Notes: generated from the sequence alone by a model not told the origin. A stretch of DNA of 64,000 nucleotides from Guadua angustifolia (GCA_036346375.1 CM070508.1:15990852-16054851); one strand, 5' to 3'. Positions 22,586-34,019 are shown, counted from the first letter of the stretch. Translations and numbers: made by a program.

Positions 22586-22941
22586 TTAACAAAGGGCGAT
22601 GATAGAAATTCCTCTTACGCTATCCATTGCAAGAACTTGTCCTTGTGACAAAGAAAATTGTCTAGAAACATGTAGTTTGTTCCAAAGTGAGTAGCATTCC
22701 ACTTCACTAACTCGCCCCCAATGTGCTTCTTCATCATGGCGTAAAGTCTGGAATGGTTGTAAATCCATCGTGAGATTTTTCTAGTACTCTCAATGATAGC
22801 GACGTAGTCAGAGAACTCTCCAATTTTCTTCAGCATCAAATTAATCGTGTAGGCCACACAAGGCTGCCACATGATGTTGCAGTGCTCACGTGCGATGAGC
22901 ATGCATGCATTCTTATAGTTCGCACGTGGAGGGGAGTGCAA
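22586..22941 (-). pseudogene. hAT transposase central region (DUF659-like)
   Basis: The minus-strand frame 22941-22615 reads ANYKNACMLIAREHCNIMWQ, PCVAYTINLMLKKIGEF and so on, HSRLYAMMKKHIGGELVKWN, then ATHFGTNYMFLDNFLCHKDK and FLQWIA before a stop. This is the characteristic hAT segment (GSNYKKAC...WxPCxAHTINLMLKDIG...ATRFGTxFxxL). The coding sense continues to about 22570 (GRYV) and is then cut by the copia insertion at 22564. Sequence to the right of 22960 lacks the N-terminal BED finger, so the protein is truncated. Confidence 0.8.
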
Positions 22942-23312
22942 TAATGTGGTCGGAATCTACCAAGATGCGTTATAACCAATGGAAAAGTTAGGTGGGCCGG
23001 TCGGGCTATTGGGCCTATGGGTTGTGGGCTGTGCTAGCCACTGTTTTGTTTTTTTCATTTTTAAATATTTGCATTCGATTTTGGTGCAAAATCATCCAAT
23101 AAATTTGATTTTTTAACAAATTTTCATCCCATATGTTAAAACCATATTAATACTAATTTTAGGGAGTTTTAGGATAATTTTTCCAAATTTTTTGAAGTTT
23201 TTGAATTTGAATTTGAACTTCATTGGTTTGCAGCTCGGTTTCCTTCGCCGAATGGCCACAATACGCATGAATTTCATTATAATCGGTCGATTACCATCAG
23301 CTTTGCAAACCC

Positions 23313-24396
23313 TAGCCAAGGGTAGACTGAAGCATGGTGGTGGAAGGCATGATGTGGACTGTGACTCAGCTGAGGGCATCGTGCAGATCGAGAATATGAT
23401 TTTCTTTTTTACCCGTAGTAAAGTACAACTATTTAGCTAGTTAGTTTGGTAAGTGTAACTATAGAAAAACCTTTTTTATTGAGTAAAGCATGACATCTTT
23501 TCTAACTATGTAGAGGACTTTTTCACAATTGGATTGTCCATAATTTCTATACAAAACCGCACCCTGTAATTTACAGCTCATCTAGCAATTATACTCCTAC
23601 CCTACCCGAGTGAGAGATAGGTTTCACCGGTCAGCAATGGACAAGTTAGAAGAAAGAGTAAATTTCGAAAAGCTACAAATTTGGTGGCTACAAGTAACAT
23701 CAATTTTAAACTTGTATTTTTTTATACAAGTTCTCTTAAAGTCTGTAATTTTGTGAAATAGAAGCTAAAACCTTTAATTTTCTGATAATTTGTAAAAAAA
23801 ACTGTAGTTTTATAAAATTTATTCTAGAAGAAATGTAGTGTGTTGCTGTTGGCGCCAACAAAGAGCCAATCGGCTTCAACACACGTGAACATTGGGTTCA
23901 AAGGGTTTAAGATGTGCTAACTGATTTGATCTTGTAATCAGCAAGAAGAAAGAGTTTAAACATCTATTACAGCCGATTAGACGAGAAATATATGTTTTTC
24001 CTAAAAAAGACGATGCGCAATAAGATCAGTGAAAACAAACCTGAGATAACTAGTGTAAATCAATGATGATCAAAATGACAATGCGCAACTTTATTGATAA
24101 AAACGAATTACAAAAAGATCTAAGAGGCTATTTCTAATTGATAAAAAGTAAATAAAAGTGGATTTGAGTAGTTGATTGATTGTGTTTATCCTCATCTTGC
24201 TTGTTGACCCCTTCTTATAGTGTTCTAGCCGATCGTATCCTTCTCCAATTCTTAATTGATCGTATCCTTCTCTATTTCCTAAAAATCCATGATTCTTATC
24301 AGCCTCAACTTCTGGAAGACAAATCACACTTTGAACCGATATTGGTTAAGACTCTTTATCCATACTTGAATTTTATCTTTTTCTAAATCTGCTACT
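23313..24396. other. Unassigned AT-rich sequence
   Basis: No gene recognised. 23845-24060 contains ttggcgccaacaaagagcc and reads like part of an LTR element leader, but I could not define ends. Confidence 0.3.
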
Positions 24397-24404
24397 CCTA
24401 CCAA

Positions 24405-24837
24405 CAAGGTTCACAATATCATCGATAATCACTTGAATATCATGATTATTGACCATATCGAGTCTAATACCGATCGGTAAATGGTTAAATTAAAAAAAAT
24501 CAAAATTTTAAAAAAATTTATGTGACGTAAATATCGTGATAATCACTGAATATCACTTGATTTTTTATGAATATCAAGCGAAAATCACTCACAAAATCAA
24601 TCGCCGAAGAAGTCAAGTTTATAAAATCGCTCACAAAAATTTTGGTCAATTATTGAGGCATAATAAGAGATTATCGAGGCATATTGAGTGATTATTGGTG
24701 AAAATCAAATTTTTTAATTTTTTCTTCAAAAAGTTTGATTTCGAAACCCTTCAATTTCCACCGATTTTTGACCCAATTTTTTTATTTTCAAAAATATCAT
24801 ACGGTCGATTATCGCGATATCGATATTGTGAACCCTG
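24405..24837. mobile_element. hAT-type MITE
   Basis: 433 bp flanked by a perfect 8-bp duplication CCTACCAA (24397-24404 and 24838-24845). Left end is CAAGGTTCACAATATCATCG; right end inward is CAGGGTTCACAATATCGATA. The interior is rich in atcactgaatatcac-like short repeats. No coding capacity. Confidence 0.88.
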
Positions 24838-25037
24838 CCTACCAAATCCTAGTGTTGGAAGTTGCAAAAGGCCAAGAGCAACAGGAACAACATAATATAG
24901 AAGTGGGACCACAAGATGAACGGTGGTTTGTGGTCAGAGTTCAAAATCTCAGCGAGATCTCGGCTTTCGAGGGGCAACGAGATAAAAATTTTGGACAAAA
25001 TGCTCATAAGGTGTTTTTTACACAGTACATTCACAAA

Positions 25038-25106
25038 GTTGTGTTAGCTCGGTTGGTAAGGCGACAGTGCCACTAGCATGAGCTTGGGGGTTCGAACCCT
25101 AGCCTT
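25038..25106 (+). other. tRNA-like sequence with Pol III A and B boxes
   Basis: TTAGCTCGGTTGGTAAGG fits the A box (TRGCnnAGYnGG) and GGTTCGAACCC fits the B box, spaced about 37 bp apart. The acceptor stem does not pair, so this is a tRNA pseudogene or a SINE head, not a tRNA gene. It lies inside the hAT-like element. Confidence 0.45.
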
Positions 25107-25170
25107 TCCAAACAAAATTTTGGACCACTGTCGCCTGCAACCAAATTTGTCCTACGCATATTCAACCGGA

Positions 25171-25415
25171 CTTTATTTTTTTTGCTTCCCTAGTGGCCCG
25201 GCCTCAACGCTAGATCCCCAATTCCCTCCCTATTCTCATCGCCATTCGCCAGAATCGCCTCGACCGAGCGGCGCCGCCCCTCCTCCAAGCTTTATTTTTT
25301 TTGCTTCCCTAGCGGCCCAACCTCAACGCCAAAATCCAGATCCCCAATTCCCTCCCCATTCCCATCGCCATTCGCCAGAATCACCTCGACCGAACAGCGC
25401 CGCCCCTCCTCCAAG
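25171..25415 (+). repeat. Tandem duplication, 119 and 126 bp
   Basis: Two copies (25171-25289 and 25290-25415), each from ctttattttttttgcttccc to cctcctccaag. They differ by a few substitutions and a 7-bp insertion. The first is followed immediately by the second. Confidence 0.85.
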
Positions 25416-25840
25416 TTCTCCACCTAGCGCCGTCCTCGCTGCACTCCCTGCCTTGCCCTCACAGCATCGTCCTTGCTGCGCCATCAGCCGTCCTCATTCG
25501 CACCGATGCTTCCTCGTTCGTGCCCATCCTCGTCCTCGTCTGTGCCTGTTGATCCATCCTCGCCTATCCTCGTCCTCCCCCGCGTCCAGATCCAGCGTCC
25601 ACGATGAATTCGTCCACTTCTCAGAGGTATCAAAATTGCCAAGATATCGTCATTTTTTGCTGAGATTTTGGTTTTTCCCACTGAAATCTCAGAAATCTCT
25701 TTTAAAAAAGATCGGATTTGTATTTTGCTTTTTAATTTTGTTTGTATTTCATTCGAAGAACCAAAATCTCGCTGAAATTTTGAATTTAGGAGGTTGATGA
25801 GATTCGAACCGAAAATGGACTTTGAAAACTTGTTTATGGT

Positions 25841-26227
25841 ACTTGGTGTATTTGATGATGCATCAGAACAATGATTTGACTGGTGTAGTTGAGGGAAAGG
25901 AAGTGATTACTTTTTTTAGCTCTATTTTCCTCATTTTTTTTGTAAACGTGGTTCCCTTTTGAACGAAATTGCAAATATAGCCCCGTTTTAACCACGAAAC
26001 ATACCTCCTGCACTCCCCTACAGCGGCAGGTCTCCTCCCGCACACATCTGCCACGACAAGGAAAAGCGATAGAAATGCCTACCATGGTAGGGGAAAGGGG
26101 TAGAAAATCTTGCCATCGCAGGCGAGCGTAGGAGGCACGTTCTGCAATCTGGACAGAGCTATATTTTTAATTCTGCTTGGAAGGGGGCACATTTACCAAA
26201 AAAATGAGGCAAAGGTGGTTAGAAAAT
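25841..26227. other. Unassigned intergenic sequence
   Basis: No gene or repeat structure recognised. An inverted pair of agccccgttttaac-type sequence was not found. Confidence 0.3.
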
Positions 26228-26232
26228 CCATC

Positions 26233-28672
26233 TAAAAGTGCATCTAGGCACTTATGTAATTTTGGTGATTAATGACAAACGCATATAATGACAATCTATG
26301 TAATTGTGTAAATGCTTGACTTAGTGCTTAACAAATGACAAACCTCTAATATGATTATATTGCTATGAGACTAACATGTTTGTTGCCAAGTTGAGTATTA
26401 GCCTCATCTATTTAGAGGAAAATCAAGTGGGATGGGTAAACAAAGATAAGGTATGCAATCTCGGTATCCCTTCTATATTTGTTAATGCATTCCTCTTGTG
26501 CAAATGTATAGTGAACTCCAAGTAACATGTTGATTATATATATGCACATTGGTTCATGTCATATTTATTTGTGTATATATATTCATTTGAGTTCATTATG
26601 TGCTTTGCTTTTATTATGCATGTATTAACTAGAGTTAAACTTCACATTGCTATAGATTGACTTGGTGCATGCATATCTTAGTTGTGTATCTTCTCATGCA
26701 CTTTTCTTAGTGAAGTTTAATATAGAGTTGGATCACATATTTACTCTTATTCCAAATATTATCTGCACATGTATAATTCGTGTATATTCTATCATGTGCT
26801 TCATTTAAGTAAAGACTGTGATCCTTGCCATGATTTAATTGATTCATCATATTGGCAATTATCTCTTTAGTGCATATAGATCAATTACATATTCATCATG
26901 ATGTACATTTCTTATGTCAAGTGTTTCCATTTATATTGTGCTTCTTTATATGAAACACTTGTGGTAATCAATTACTCACAAATATCAACTTGTTTATATC
27001 TATTGAGCTTTTGGGACTAATGTCTTTCATGAGTGGTTTGGAAAGAATTAGGTCCCGTGTGTGTATTATGACTAAGATATCTTGGAGGATGACCGTTAAG
27101 CCGAGGTCAACAAGACGGTGGTGTCACTAAGAGTTGAGGACTAAGTCAAGATCGACTTAGCGTGGAGATCGTCGGAGAGGATGATAAAGTCAAGGTTAAT
27201 AGGACGAGAGTCTCATGAGGTGAATCGAGTCAAGTTGGACAAGGCAAAAATGTCATCAATTATATGGTGAAGATCTTCATGCACCGGCATTAAGAAAGAA
27301 GACGGCAAGCGACTATTTCTAGACTTGTATTATCTTTGATTTAATTTGAGTCTAAGGATTGCCGTACTATTAAGAGGGATGCGACGTCGAATGACTTTTA
27401 GATATGTCAAGTGCTCAAGTGATCCATCCTTGTGAAACTTAGAGGAAGAGAAGTGTTAGTAGAGTCGGAAAGTGAGAGTTTAAGGTCTCTCTTGGATTCT
27501 TTGTGAATTCTGCTCCTATCCTTTGGGATTTGGGCAGTAAGATCTTGTGGGTTGTGTAGCCCTCGTTTTTAGCTTTCCGTAGAGTCCAAGATTACTGAAA
27601 TCGGAGTAAAAAATTATGCTCGTTTTTCGTCAGGCTGCTCAGTCCTATTCGGACTATTCGAATTGAGTTCGGAGTATCCGAACCTTCGGACTGTCTGAAT
27701 AAATCTTTGAACTGTCCGAGCTGAGTCTCTCTGTCCCAGTTTATCTAACCTATTTGGAGTATCCGAACATAGGTTTGGACTATCCAAACTGACTCGGGGC
27801 TGAGCTAAAACGGCTAGTTTTTGGGGACCTCTATTTAAAACCCTCTCCTCCCCATCTTCAAAGGTACTCTTACCCTGTTGATTTGAGAGGCTATCTCCTT
27901 GTTCTTGAGCCCCAAAACACCTCTCTACTCTTAGATCTAAGTGATCCCCTTGGTGAGAAGGGTTGGGAAGAGTTTGAGGAATGAGGTGCTAGGGTTGAGT
28001 GGGATTTGAGTTATTGAGCACTTGAGTTCATTTTCAAGTTTGTTCTTCATGAGTATTTATTACTCTTAGATGTTGAGGACTTCTAGACGGCTAGGAGGTT
28101 GCCTACGAGCCACCGGTGCTTTGTGTGGTTGGCCGTGGAAAGTTTGTGAAGGCCGATTCTGCCTCCGTAAGTGAAGGAATCAAGGAGTAAAGACTGACGA
28201 GTGCATTTGTGCAACACCGGGAGGAAGAGGGTTGAAAGAGACCCCGGCTCAAGTGTGACCGAGCCGCCTCAACGGAGATGTAGGATCCCCTCAAGGATCC
28301 TAACTTCAGGTGAAAAATTATCGTCTACATGTTTACTTCTTATTCTTGCTAAATATTGGTATTTTGAATCTTGAGATTGCCCGATCTACTTTTCTACTGA
28401 GTTTTCTCCCAGATCTCCACTTGTTTTAGGTATTCTAGGCTAACTAGTTCCATTTGGTGCAAGTGATATCCTCTAAATAGTCTAGATTTACTTTTTGGTA
28501 TATTTTGCTCTGAATCACTCGGACTATCCGAATAAACATCGGACTATCCGAACTACTCGGACGGTCCGAAGTCTGATTCGGACACTCCGAAGATTTAGTT
28601 TCCGCTACTGTTTAAATTTAAATTTTGTAACACCTATTCACCCCTCTTTAGGCGACATCCCCGGTCCTTTCA
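26233..28672 (+). mobile_element. Solo LTR, copia-like, 2.4 kb
   Basis: Starts TAAAAGTGCATCTAGGC (consensus TGAAAG) and ends CCGGTCCTTTCA, giving TGAAAG/CTTTCA inverted termini. Five-base flanks ccatc (26228-26232) and acatc (28673-28677) match at 4 of 5. A TATA-like ctatttaaaaccc lies near 27830 on the plus strand. Two clusters of the near-palindrome TCGGACTATCCGAA occur at about 27650-27790 and 28510-28585. No gag or pol is present. Confidence 0.7.
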
Positions 28673-28677
28673 ACATC

Positions 28678-29941
28678 AAAACGAGGGCAAGAAGGCCATG
28701 GATTGACATCCAACACAGTTACACTACTAACCATTGGATCAAAAAGAGATGGCCTAGATTTTTTCGAGGTACTGTTTCCAAAATACTATAGTGATAAAAT
28801 TCATATAGAAGAATACCATTCTTGAGCACTGTAGCACAGATCTAAACCGTTGCTTCCATCGATCCGATGATGCTAAGGATTAAGGACCGCTAAAGTTATA
28901 GTCTGACTGCATTGGATCCCTAGCTAGGAAGCCATGTTGGCCAAGGAGGGGAAAGAAACAATGCCATAGGGAGATAGTTTGAAGAGGTGGAAAACAATAA
29001 GTGTTGCAGGTGGCAACGATAAACGAGGGATTTGATAGCAAAGGTTGAGGAGAATAGGTGGGTGGGGGCAATGGTTAAGATGTGAGGAATGAAGATGAAT
29101 CTAACGGCTTGGAGATGGTTACAATAGTATTTTAAAATATTGTAATTTTATTCTTATTGGCCTAGTCTTTAAACCTATATAAATGGTTTTGTCTAAGTTT
29201 TTTTTCTAGCTAAATGATCGGGTGAAAATAGACTAAATTTATCAAAACTTGTGCTAAACAATAGTAAAACCACGCTTTTAAGAACACTTTGTTGATGCTA
29301 TCCAGGTGGTCTTTAAACTTGACTAGTGGCTCAACTGAGCAAGTAAACTGTGCCATTTTGTTTCAAGGCACCTCATTGCTCTTGCTTCTACAGTAAATGG
29401 CTTTAGTTTCGGATCTACTTAGCTAGAGGTGAAATGATAACTCTCTAAGCAACTGTTTCAATATGTTTTTTTTTCGTGTATATTGCTGTATAAATAAAGA
29501 CAACATATGATATTTAAGTCACCTCGTTCGTTTAGAGGTAAAAAAATCCCATAATAATCTAAAAATGCTCACATTAATCGAAAGAAAAAGAGAATGATCT
29601 CTCCCACTTATTTTGGTGAGCCAGATTATAACAGCACAAATTTATTTTATATATATATATTAGAGTTACATAATAAATATAATTGTATTTTAATTACAGA
29701 AAGTAGAGTTAAATATTAAAAATAACATACAAGATAATATCTAGCCACCCAGACGATAAATTTGCTAGTTTCAGAAATAAATGGTGTTCTAAACTTCACC
29801 TAGTGCCATGGTGACCTGATATCCGTTTCAATGCCCCCCACTCTTCCCGTCCAGTACAATAATTGGACATTGGAATTTGGAAACGAGTCAACACTAACAA
29901 ACCACCGGAGTTTGGTACCAACCATGCCGAAAACCCCACCG
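28678..29941. other. PAT upstream region, no gene seen
   Basis: AT-rich with an (AT)n run near 29648-29662. No coding frame recognised. 29830-29941 may be the original proximal promoter of PAT, now displaced by the foldback element. Confidence 0.35.
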
Positions 29942-29950
29942 ACCGCGATC

Positions 29951-30447
29951 GATTTTTTTTTAAATAATATATTTTTTATTCAAAATTTCAAAAATATACC
30001 ACAGAAAAAATTACAGAAATATACCCCTGTCGCCTATTGGATAGACGACAGTGGGTTAAATAGCAAAATAAACGGGCGACAGAAGGCCACGTCACCCCCA
30101 GCCTCCTGTCGCCCGATGAAATGGCGACAGGGGCTAATTAGACCCCTAAGTGGCCATGGTTTTCGGTTTCGTGGCCGCGTGTGCTCCTGTCGCCATTTCA
30201 TCAGACGACAGGCGTCAATTTAGCCCCTGTCGTCATTTCATCGCGGGCGACAGGCATCAATTTAACCCCTTTCGCTATTTCATTGGGCGATAGGAGGCTG
30301 GGGGTGATGTGGCCTCCTGTCACCTGTTTATTTTATTATTTAGCTCCCTATCGCCTATCCAATGAGCGATAAGGGTATATTTCTGTATTTTTTTTCGTGG
30401 TATATTTTTAAATTCTAAATAAAAAATATATTATTTAAAAAAAATTC
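29951..30447. mobile_element. Mutator-like foldback MITE upstream of PAT
   Basis: 497 bp flanked by a perfect 9-bp duplication ACCGCGATC (29942-29950 and 30448-30456), the length typical of Mutator-like elements. Left arm GATTTTTTTTTAAATAATAT and inverse right arm GAATTTTTTTTAAATAATAT pair over about 200 bp, continuing through ttttttatt, atatacc(cc) and repeated (g)gcgacagg motifs. The whole element can fold into one long hairpin. It ends 102 bp before the PAT ATG. Confidence 0.9.
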
Positions 30448-30456
30448 ACCGCGATC

Positions 30457-30549
30457 CACCTACCACCCTCACCTTGCCCACCCAACAAATATAACACGAC
30501 TTGCAGCTTCACACGCCGCCAGCCAAGAAAGCAAAGAAACGCCGGTCCA
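30457..30549 (+). promoter_or_regulatory. PAT 5' UTR / core promoter region
   Basis: 93 bp between the foldback element and the ATG. It contains a TATA-like caaatataac at about 30486 and CT-rich leader sequence. If transcription starts here, most upstream promoter sequence is the transposon. The start site is not determined. Confidence 0.4.
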
Positions 30550-33500
30550 ATGGCCTTCTCCTCCCTCTCCACCCCCTCCTCTTCCACCCCCTCCTTTGCC
30601 CTCCCCACCAATCCCTCCCCCAACACAAGCTCCGTCTCCTTACCCAGGTGAGTAGCAGCAATCTCTTTGCAGTTCGCAGCTCTGCCTATCTCGCTTTGCC
30701 CGTGCCCGTCGGGAAAGATTAATTGCTTCGTTTCTTGGTTGCAGGGCGTCGTGGGAGAGGCAGGGGAGGCAGGCGACGAGGAAGGCCAGGATGGTGGCGG
30801 TGCGGGCGGAGGCGGTGGATGCTTCCATCAGCCCGCGAGTGAGCGCGCTACGACCTTCCAAGACCATGGCCATCACCGACCAGGCCACCGCCCTGCGGCA
30901 GGCCGGGGTGCCCGTCATCGGCCTCGCCGCCGGGGAGCCGGACTTCGACACGCCGGCTGCGATCGTCGAGGTGAGCGTCGGGGACCAAGGAATTGTTTCC
31001 CATTCTTGGTTTGATAGTATGTTTGTTCTGGATCACGGAATAATTTGGATCTTTACGAAATGTATTTACTTTGGGTGTTCGGTGAAAGTGCCAATTAGCT
31101 TAACTGTAGATATCCTCAACATGAATTACTTGCTTGATGTTTCGTTTGGATCATAGCATCTTTAAATCTTTGGACGGAGTCCAGAATAATGCATTTTACA
31201 GGCATGCGTGCTGTTGTTGTAGCAAGTTGGATTCAACATTTTGGTTTCTTGGTTTGGTCCAGGCTGGGATGAATGCAATAAGGGATGGATTTACAAGATA
31301 CACGCCCAACGCCGGGACTCTGGAACTGAGGAAGGCTATCTGCAGCAAGCTTCAGGGTTTGTGCGGATGGATTTTCTCGTTTGCAGATTTGCTTAATCAA
31401 GTTCTTTGATGTTTGGTTTTGATATGCAGAGGAGAATGGTCTATCCTACAGCCCGGATCAGGTGCTAGTGAGCAACGGAGCCAAGCAGTGCATTACACAA
31501 GCTGTGCTTGCCGTTTGCTCACCTGGTGATGAAGTAATGTTCTCATCTCTTTACGTAATTTTTTAGAAGAAATGTTTCTACATGCTAGCACATTAATCTT
31601 TGAAATATCCATTAGAACAGCAGCACTAGTTACTTCTCCTGTAGTCATTTTGTTTACATTAGAGCATCCTTACAAGCTAGCTGATTGCTTGATTCTACTT
31701 AGTTAAACTGCAAATATAGCTTAAGCTGGATCAAACAAGCACTGCAATTATTGTGTCTCCTTATTGTTCTTTTCTCTCGACAAAGCTTTATAGGATAAAT
31801 GTTCTTACATTTCTACATAATAATATTTGAAATATCAATGAGAACAGCATCATTAAATGCTTTTCTCTTGTAGTCATCTTTTATTTTTTGGAACATTCTT
31901 ACAAGCCTAGTTGATCGTGTGATGTGCACATATGATATCTTAGCGCCTTAGCCTGGAGCAAACAAGCCCTATATTTATTGTGTCTGTTTATTAGTCTTAG
32001 CACTGTCTGCAAGATTGTGCATTGCATTCTTTAAAAATGTTGAGTTTTTTATATCTTATTTTAGGTCTTGATACCAGCACCATATTGGGTCAGCTATCCT
32101 GAGATGGCTAGGTTGGCTGGCGCAACACCAGTGATCCTCCCTACAAGCATATCAGACAATTTCCTGCTAAAGCCAGAGTCACTTGCCTCAGTGATCAATG
32201 AAAAATCAAGGCTCTTGATTCTCTGCTCTCCATCTAATCCAACAGGGTCTGTGTATCCTAAGGATCTGCTTGAGGAGATTGCTGATATAGTCAGGAAGCA
32301 TCCTAGACTCCTGGTTTGCACTTTTCTCTTTTGTATGTTACTCAAGTTATTTGAGATCTTTTGCCTCAGTACTTCATCTTGATCATTGATGTGTCACAGT
32401 ATTAATGTTTTTTCCAGGTTTTATCTGATGAGATCTATGAGCATATTATCTATCAACCTGCTAAACACACAAGCTTTGCTGCATTGCCTGGAATGTGGGA
32501 AAGAACATTAACTGTAAATGGGTTTTCTAAGGTAATTACATGGCTATTTCGTTGTCTTCTCTTTTTGGCCCAATCAGTAAGGCTGTAAGGGTGCTTCTGT
32601 AGTAGGACATGGGTGCTCATATATTCAAAAATGTTTTTGGCACATTAAGTATATGAGTTTTCGTCTTATATCTTTAAGATATTCTGTCAAATGGGACTTA
32701 GATAACAAAGTTAGATAACGAAGAAACAGATTCCCATGTTCATTCAATTCTGCTAATATTCAAGATCAAACTTTGATCTGTACATATGCATGTCTAGCAC
32801 AAATTCAAATATTTCGAATATTTAATGATCACATGTTTTATAGGCTTTTGCTATGACTGGTTGGAGACTTGGATACATAGCTGCCCCAAAGCATTTTGTC
32901 TCAGCCTGTGGAAAGATCCAGAGCCAGGTGGATATTCATCTCTCTTGTCCTTCACCTAAATCATTTTGTGCATGTCCTGACACTCTGACTGATGTTATTT
33001 ATACTCTCTCTCATTATATGTACAACTCTCTGTGACTGAATTTTGCAACTTATAGTCCTATTTTGGTATTTTCCTTTTCCTTTTGCTTTTAATTTTGCAA
33101 ATAGTAGGCTCAATTCACCAAAGAACCCAAGTTTATGTGTTTACATCTTGAATTTCAGCAGCATAATGTATTTAGTGGTGTCCAGTTCAGTGTTACTAAA
33201 ATACAACCCTCCTATCTCTGAATTATTTAAACAGCTGCAACAATCAGGTCCAGTACCATCATCTCTGCTTATTAAAAAGATAACAACATCAATCATGCAA
33301 AACTCATTCTGATTACCCAATGGGCAATCCATGCCATTGTCTCATAATACTCTGGATACTGACTTGAAATCTTGAACTTGAATTTTCTATTGCCCTGATG
33401 CTAGTGCCTCGTTTACTTCAGTACACCTCAGGTGCCAGTAGTATATCACAGAAGGCAGGGCTTGCAGCTCTGAACCTAGGTTATGCTGGTGGTGAAGCAG

Positions 33501-34019
33501 TTTCAACCATGGTCAAAGCATTCGAGGAGCGTCGGGATTACCTTGTAAGAAGTTTCAGGGAATTGCCTGGAGTTAAAATATCAGAACCTCAGGTAAGTTT
33601 ACTGTACTCTTTGACACTATGTAGCTAAATTAAAATAGCAGGAAAGTAGCTAAGTTTTCGAATTTACAGGGTGCATTCTATTTGTTCATCGACTTCAGCT
33701 CCTACTACGGATCCGAGGTAGAAGGTTTTGGCACTATCAAGGACTCTGAGTCCCTCTGCATGTTCCTGTTAGAAAAGGCACAAGTAAGAATTATACTATG
33801 AGTGCATCAGTCCAGATATATACCTCATAAAAATTGTAGATCAATGAGTAAGTATTGTTGTGGATTGCATTATAGGTCGCACTTGTCCCTGGCGATGCAT
33901 TTGGAGATGACAAGGGTCTTCGCATTTCGTACGCCGCAGCGCTGTCAACGCTACAAACTGCAATGGAGAAGATAAAAGCAGCGGTAGCTCTGCTCAGGCC
34001 TCCTGTTACCGTTGAATGA
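30550..34019 (+). CDS. PAT: Plastidial bifunctional aspartate / glutamate-aspartate-prephenate aminotransferase
   Basis: Ten exons with GT-AG introns: 30550-30647, 30745-30970, 31263-31356, 31430-31533, 32065-32313, 32418-32531, 32844-32927, 33422-33592, 33670-33783, 33876-34019. They total 1398 nt and 465 residues with no stop or frameshift. Residues 1-50 are Ser/Thr/Pro- then Arg-rich, a chloroplast transit peptide. The mature part is a fold-type I, class Ib aminotransferase: GLAAGEPDFDTP (92-103), SNGAKQ (154-159), SPSNPTG with Asn232, LSDEIYE with PLP-ring Asp261, NGFSK with Schiff-base Lys295 followed by AFAMTGWRLGY, and GLRISYA with substrate-carboxylate Arg434. The enzyme transaminates prephenate to arogenate in plastidial Phe/Tyr synthesis and also interconverts aspartate and 2-oxoglutarate. 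Thr73 and Lys158 fall where residues reported to set prephenate specificity in plant PAT occur. This is the only intact enzyme gene in the window. Confidence 0.95.

Larger units (their letters stand above)
15096..23312 (-). mobile_element. Decayed hAT transposon, interrupted by a copia element
   Basis: hAT transposase pieces on the minus strand lie on both sides of a copia fragment: the central DUF659-type region at 22586-22941 and the C-terminal region at about 16720-17085. Possible terminal sequences are gggtttgcgaa at 15101 and its inverse ttgcaaaccc at 23303-23312. Both sides share nearby AATTCAAATTC and CGATTA-rich subterminal sequence. I could not establish the 8-bp target duplication, so the ends are approximate. 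Confidence 0.5.
24935..25832. mobile_element. Non-autonomous hAT-like element carrying gene-like GC-rich DNA
   Basis: 898 bp between TTTGTGGT (24927-24934) and TTTATGGT (25833-25840), a 7/8 target duplication. The left end CAGAGTTCAAAATCTC and the inverse right end CAAGTTTTCAAAGTCC are imperfect inverted repeats. They resemble the ends of the MITE at 61519-61922. Inner flanks on both sides contain complementary ctcagcgagatttt/aaaatctcgctgaaa sequence. The centre (about 25150-25640) is GC-rich with codon-like composition unlike the AT-rich arms, and looks like captured gene sequence. Confidence 0.65.

Noticed and set aside
25038..25106. Functional tRNA gene
   Set aside because: A and B boxes fit but the acceptor stem does not pair; reported only as tRNA-like.
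25078..25797. 239-codon plus-strand ORF as a protein-coding gene
   Set aside because: Low-complexity Pro/Ser/His repeats created by a tandem duplication inside a hAT-like element; no domain, and it begins in tRNA-like sequence.
30667..31014. Alternative frames through PAT exon 2
   Set aside because: They read into intron sequence; the spliced frame gives a complete aminotransferase.
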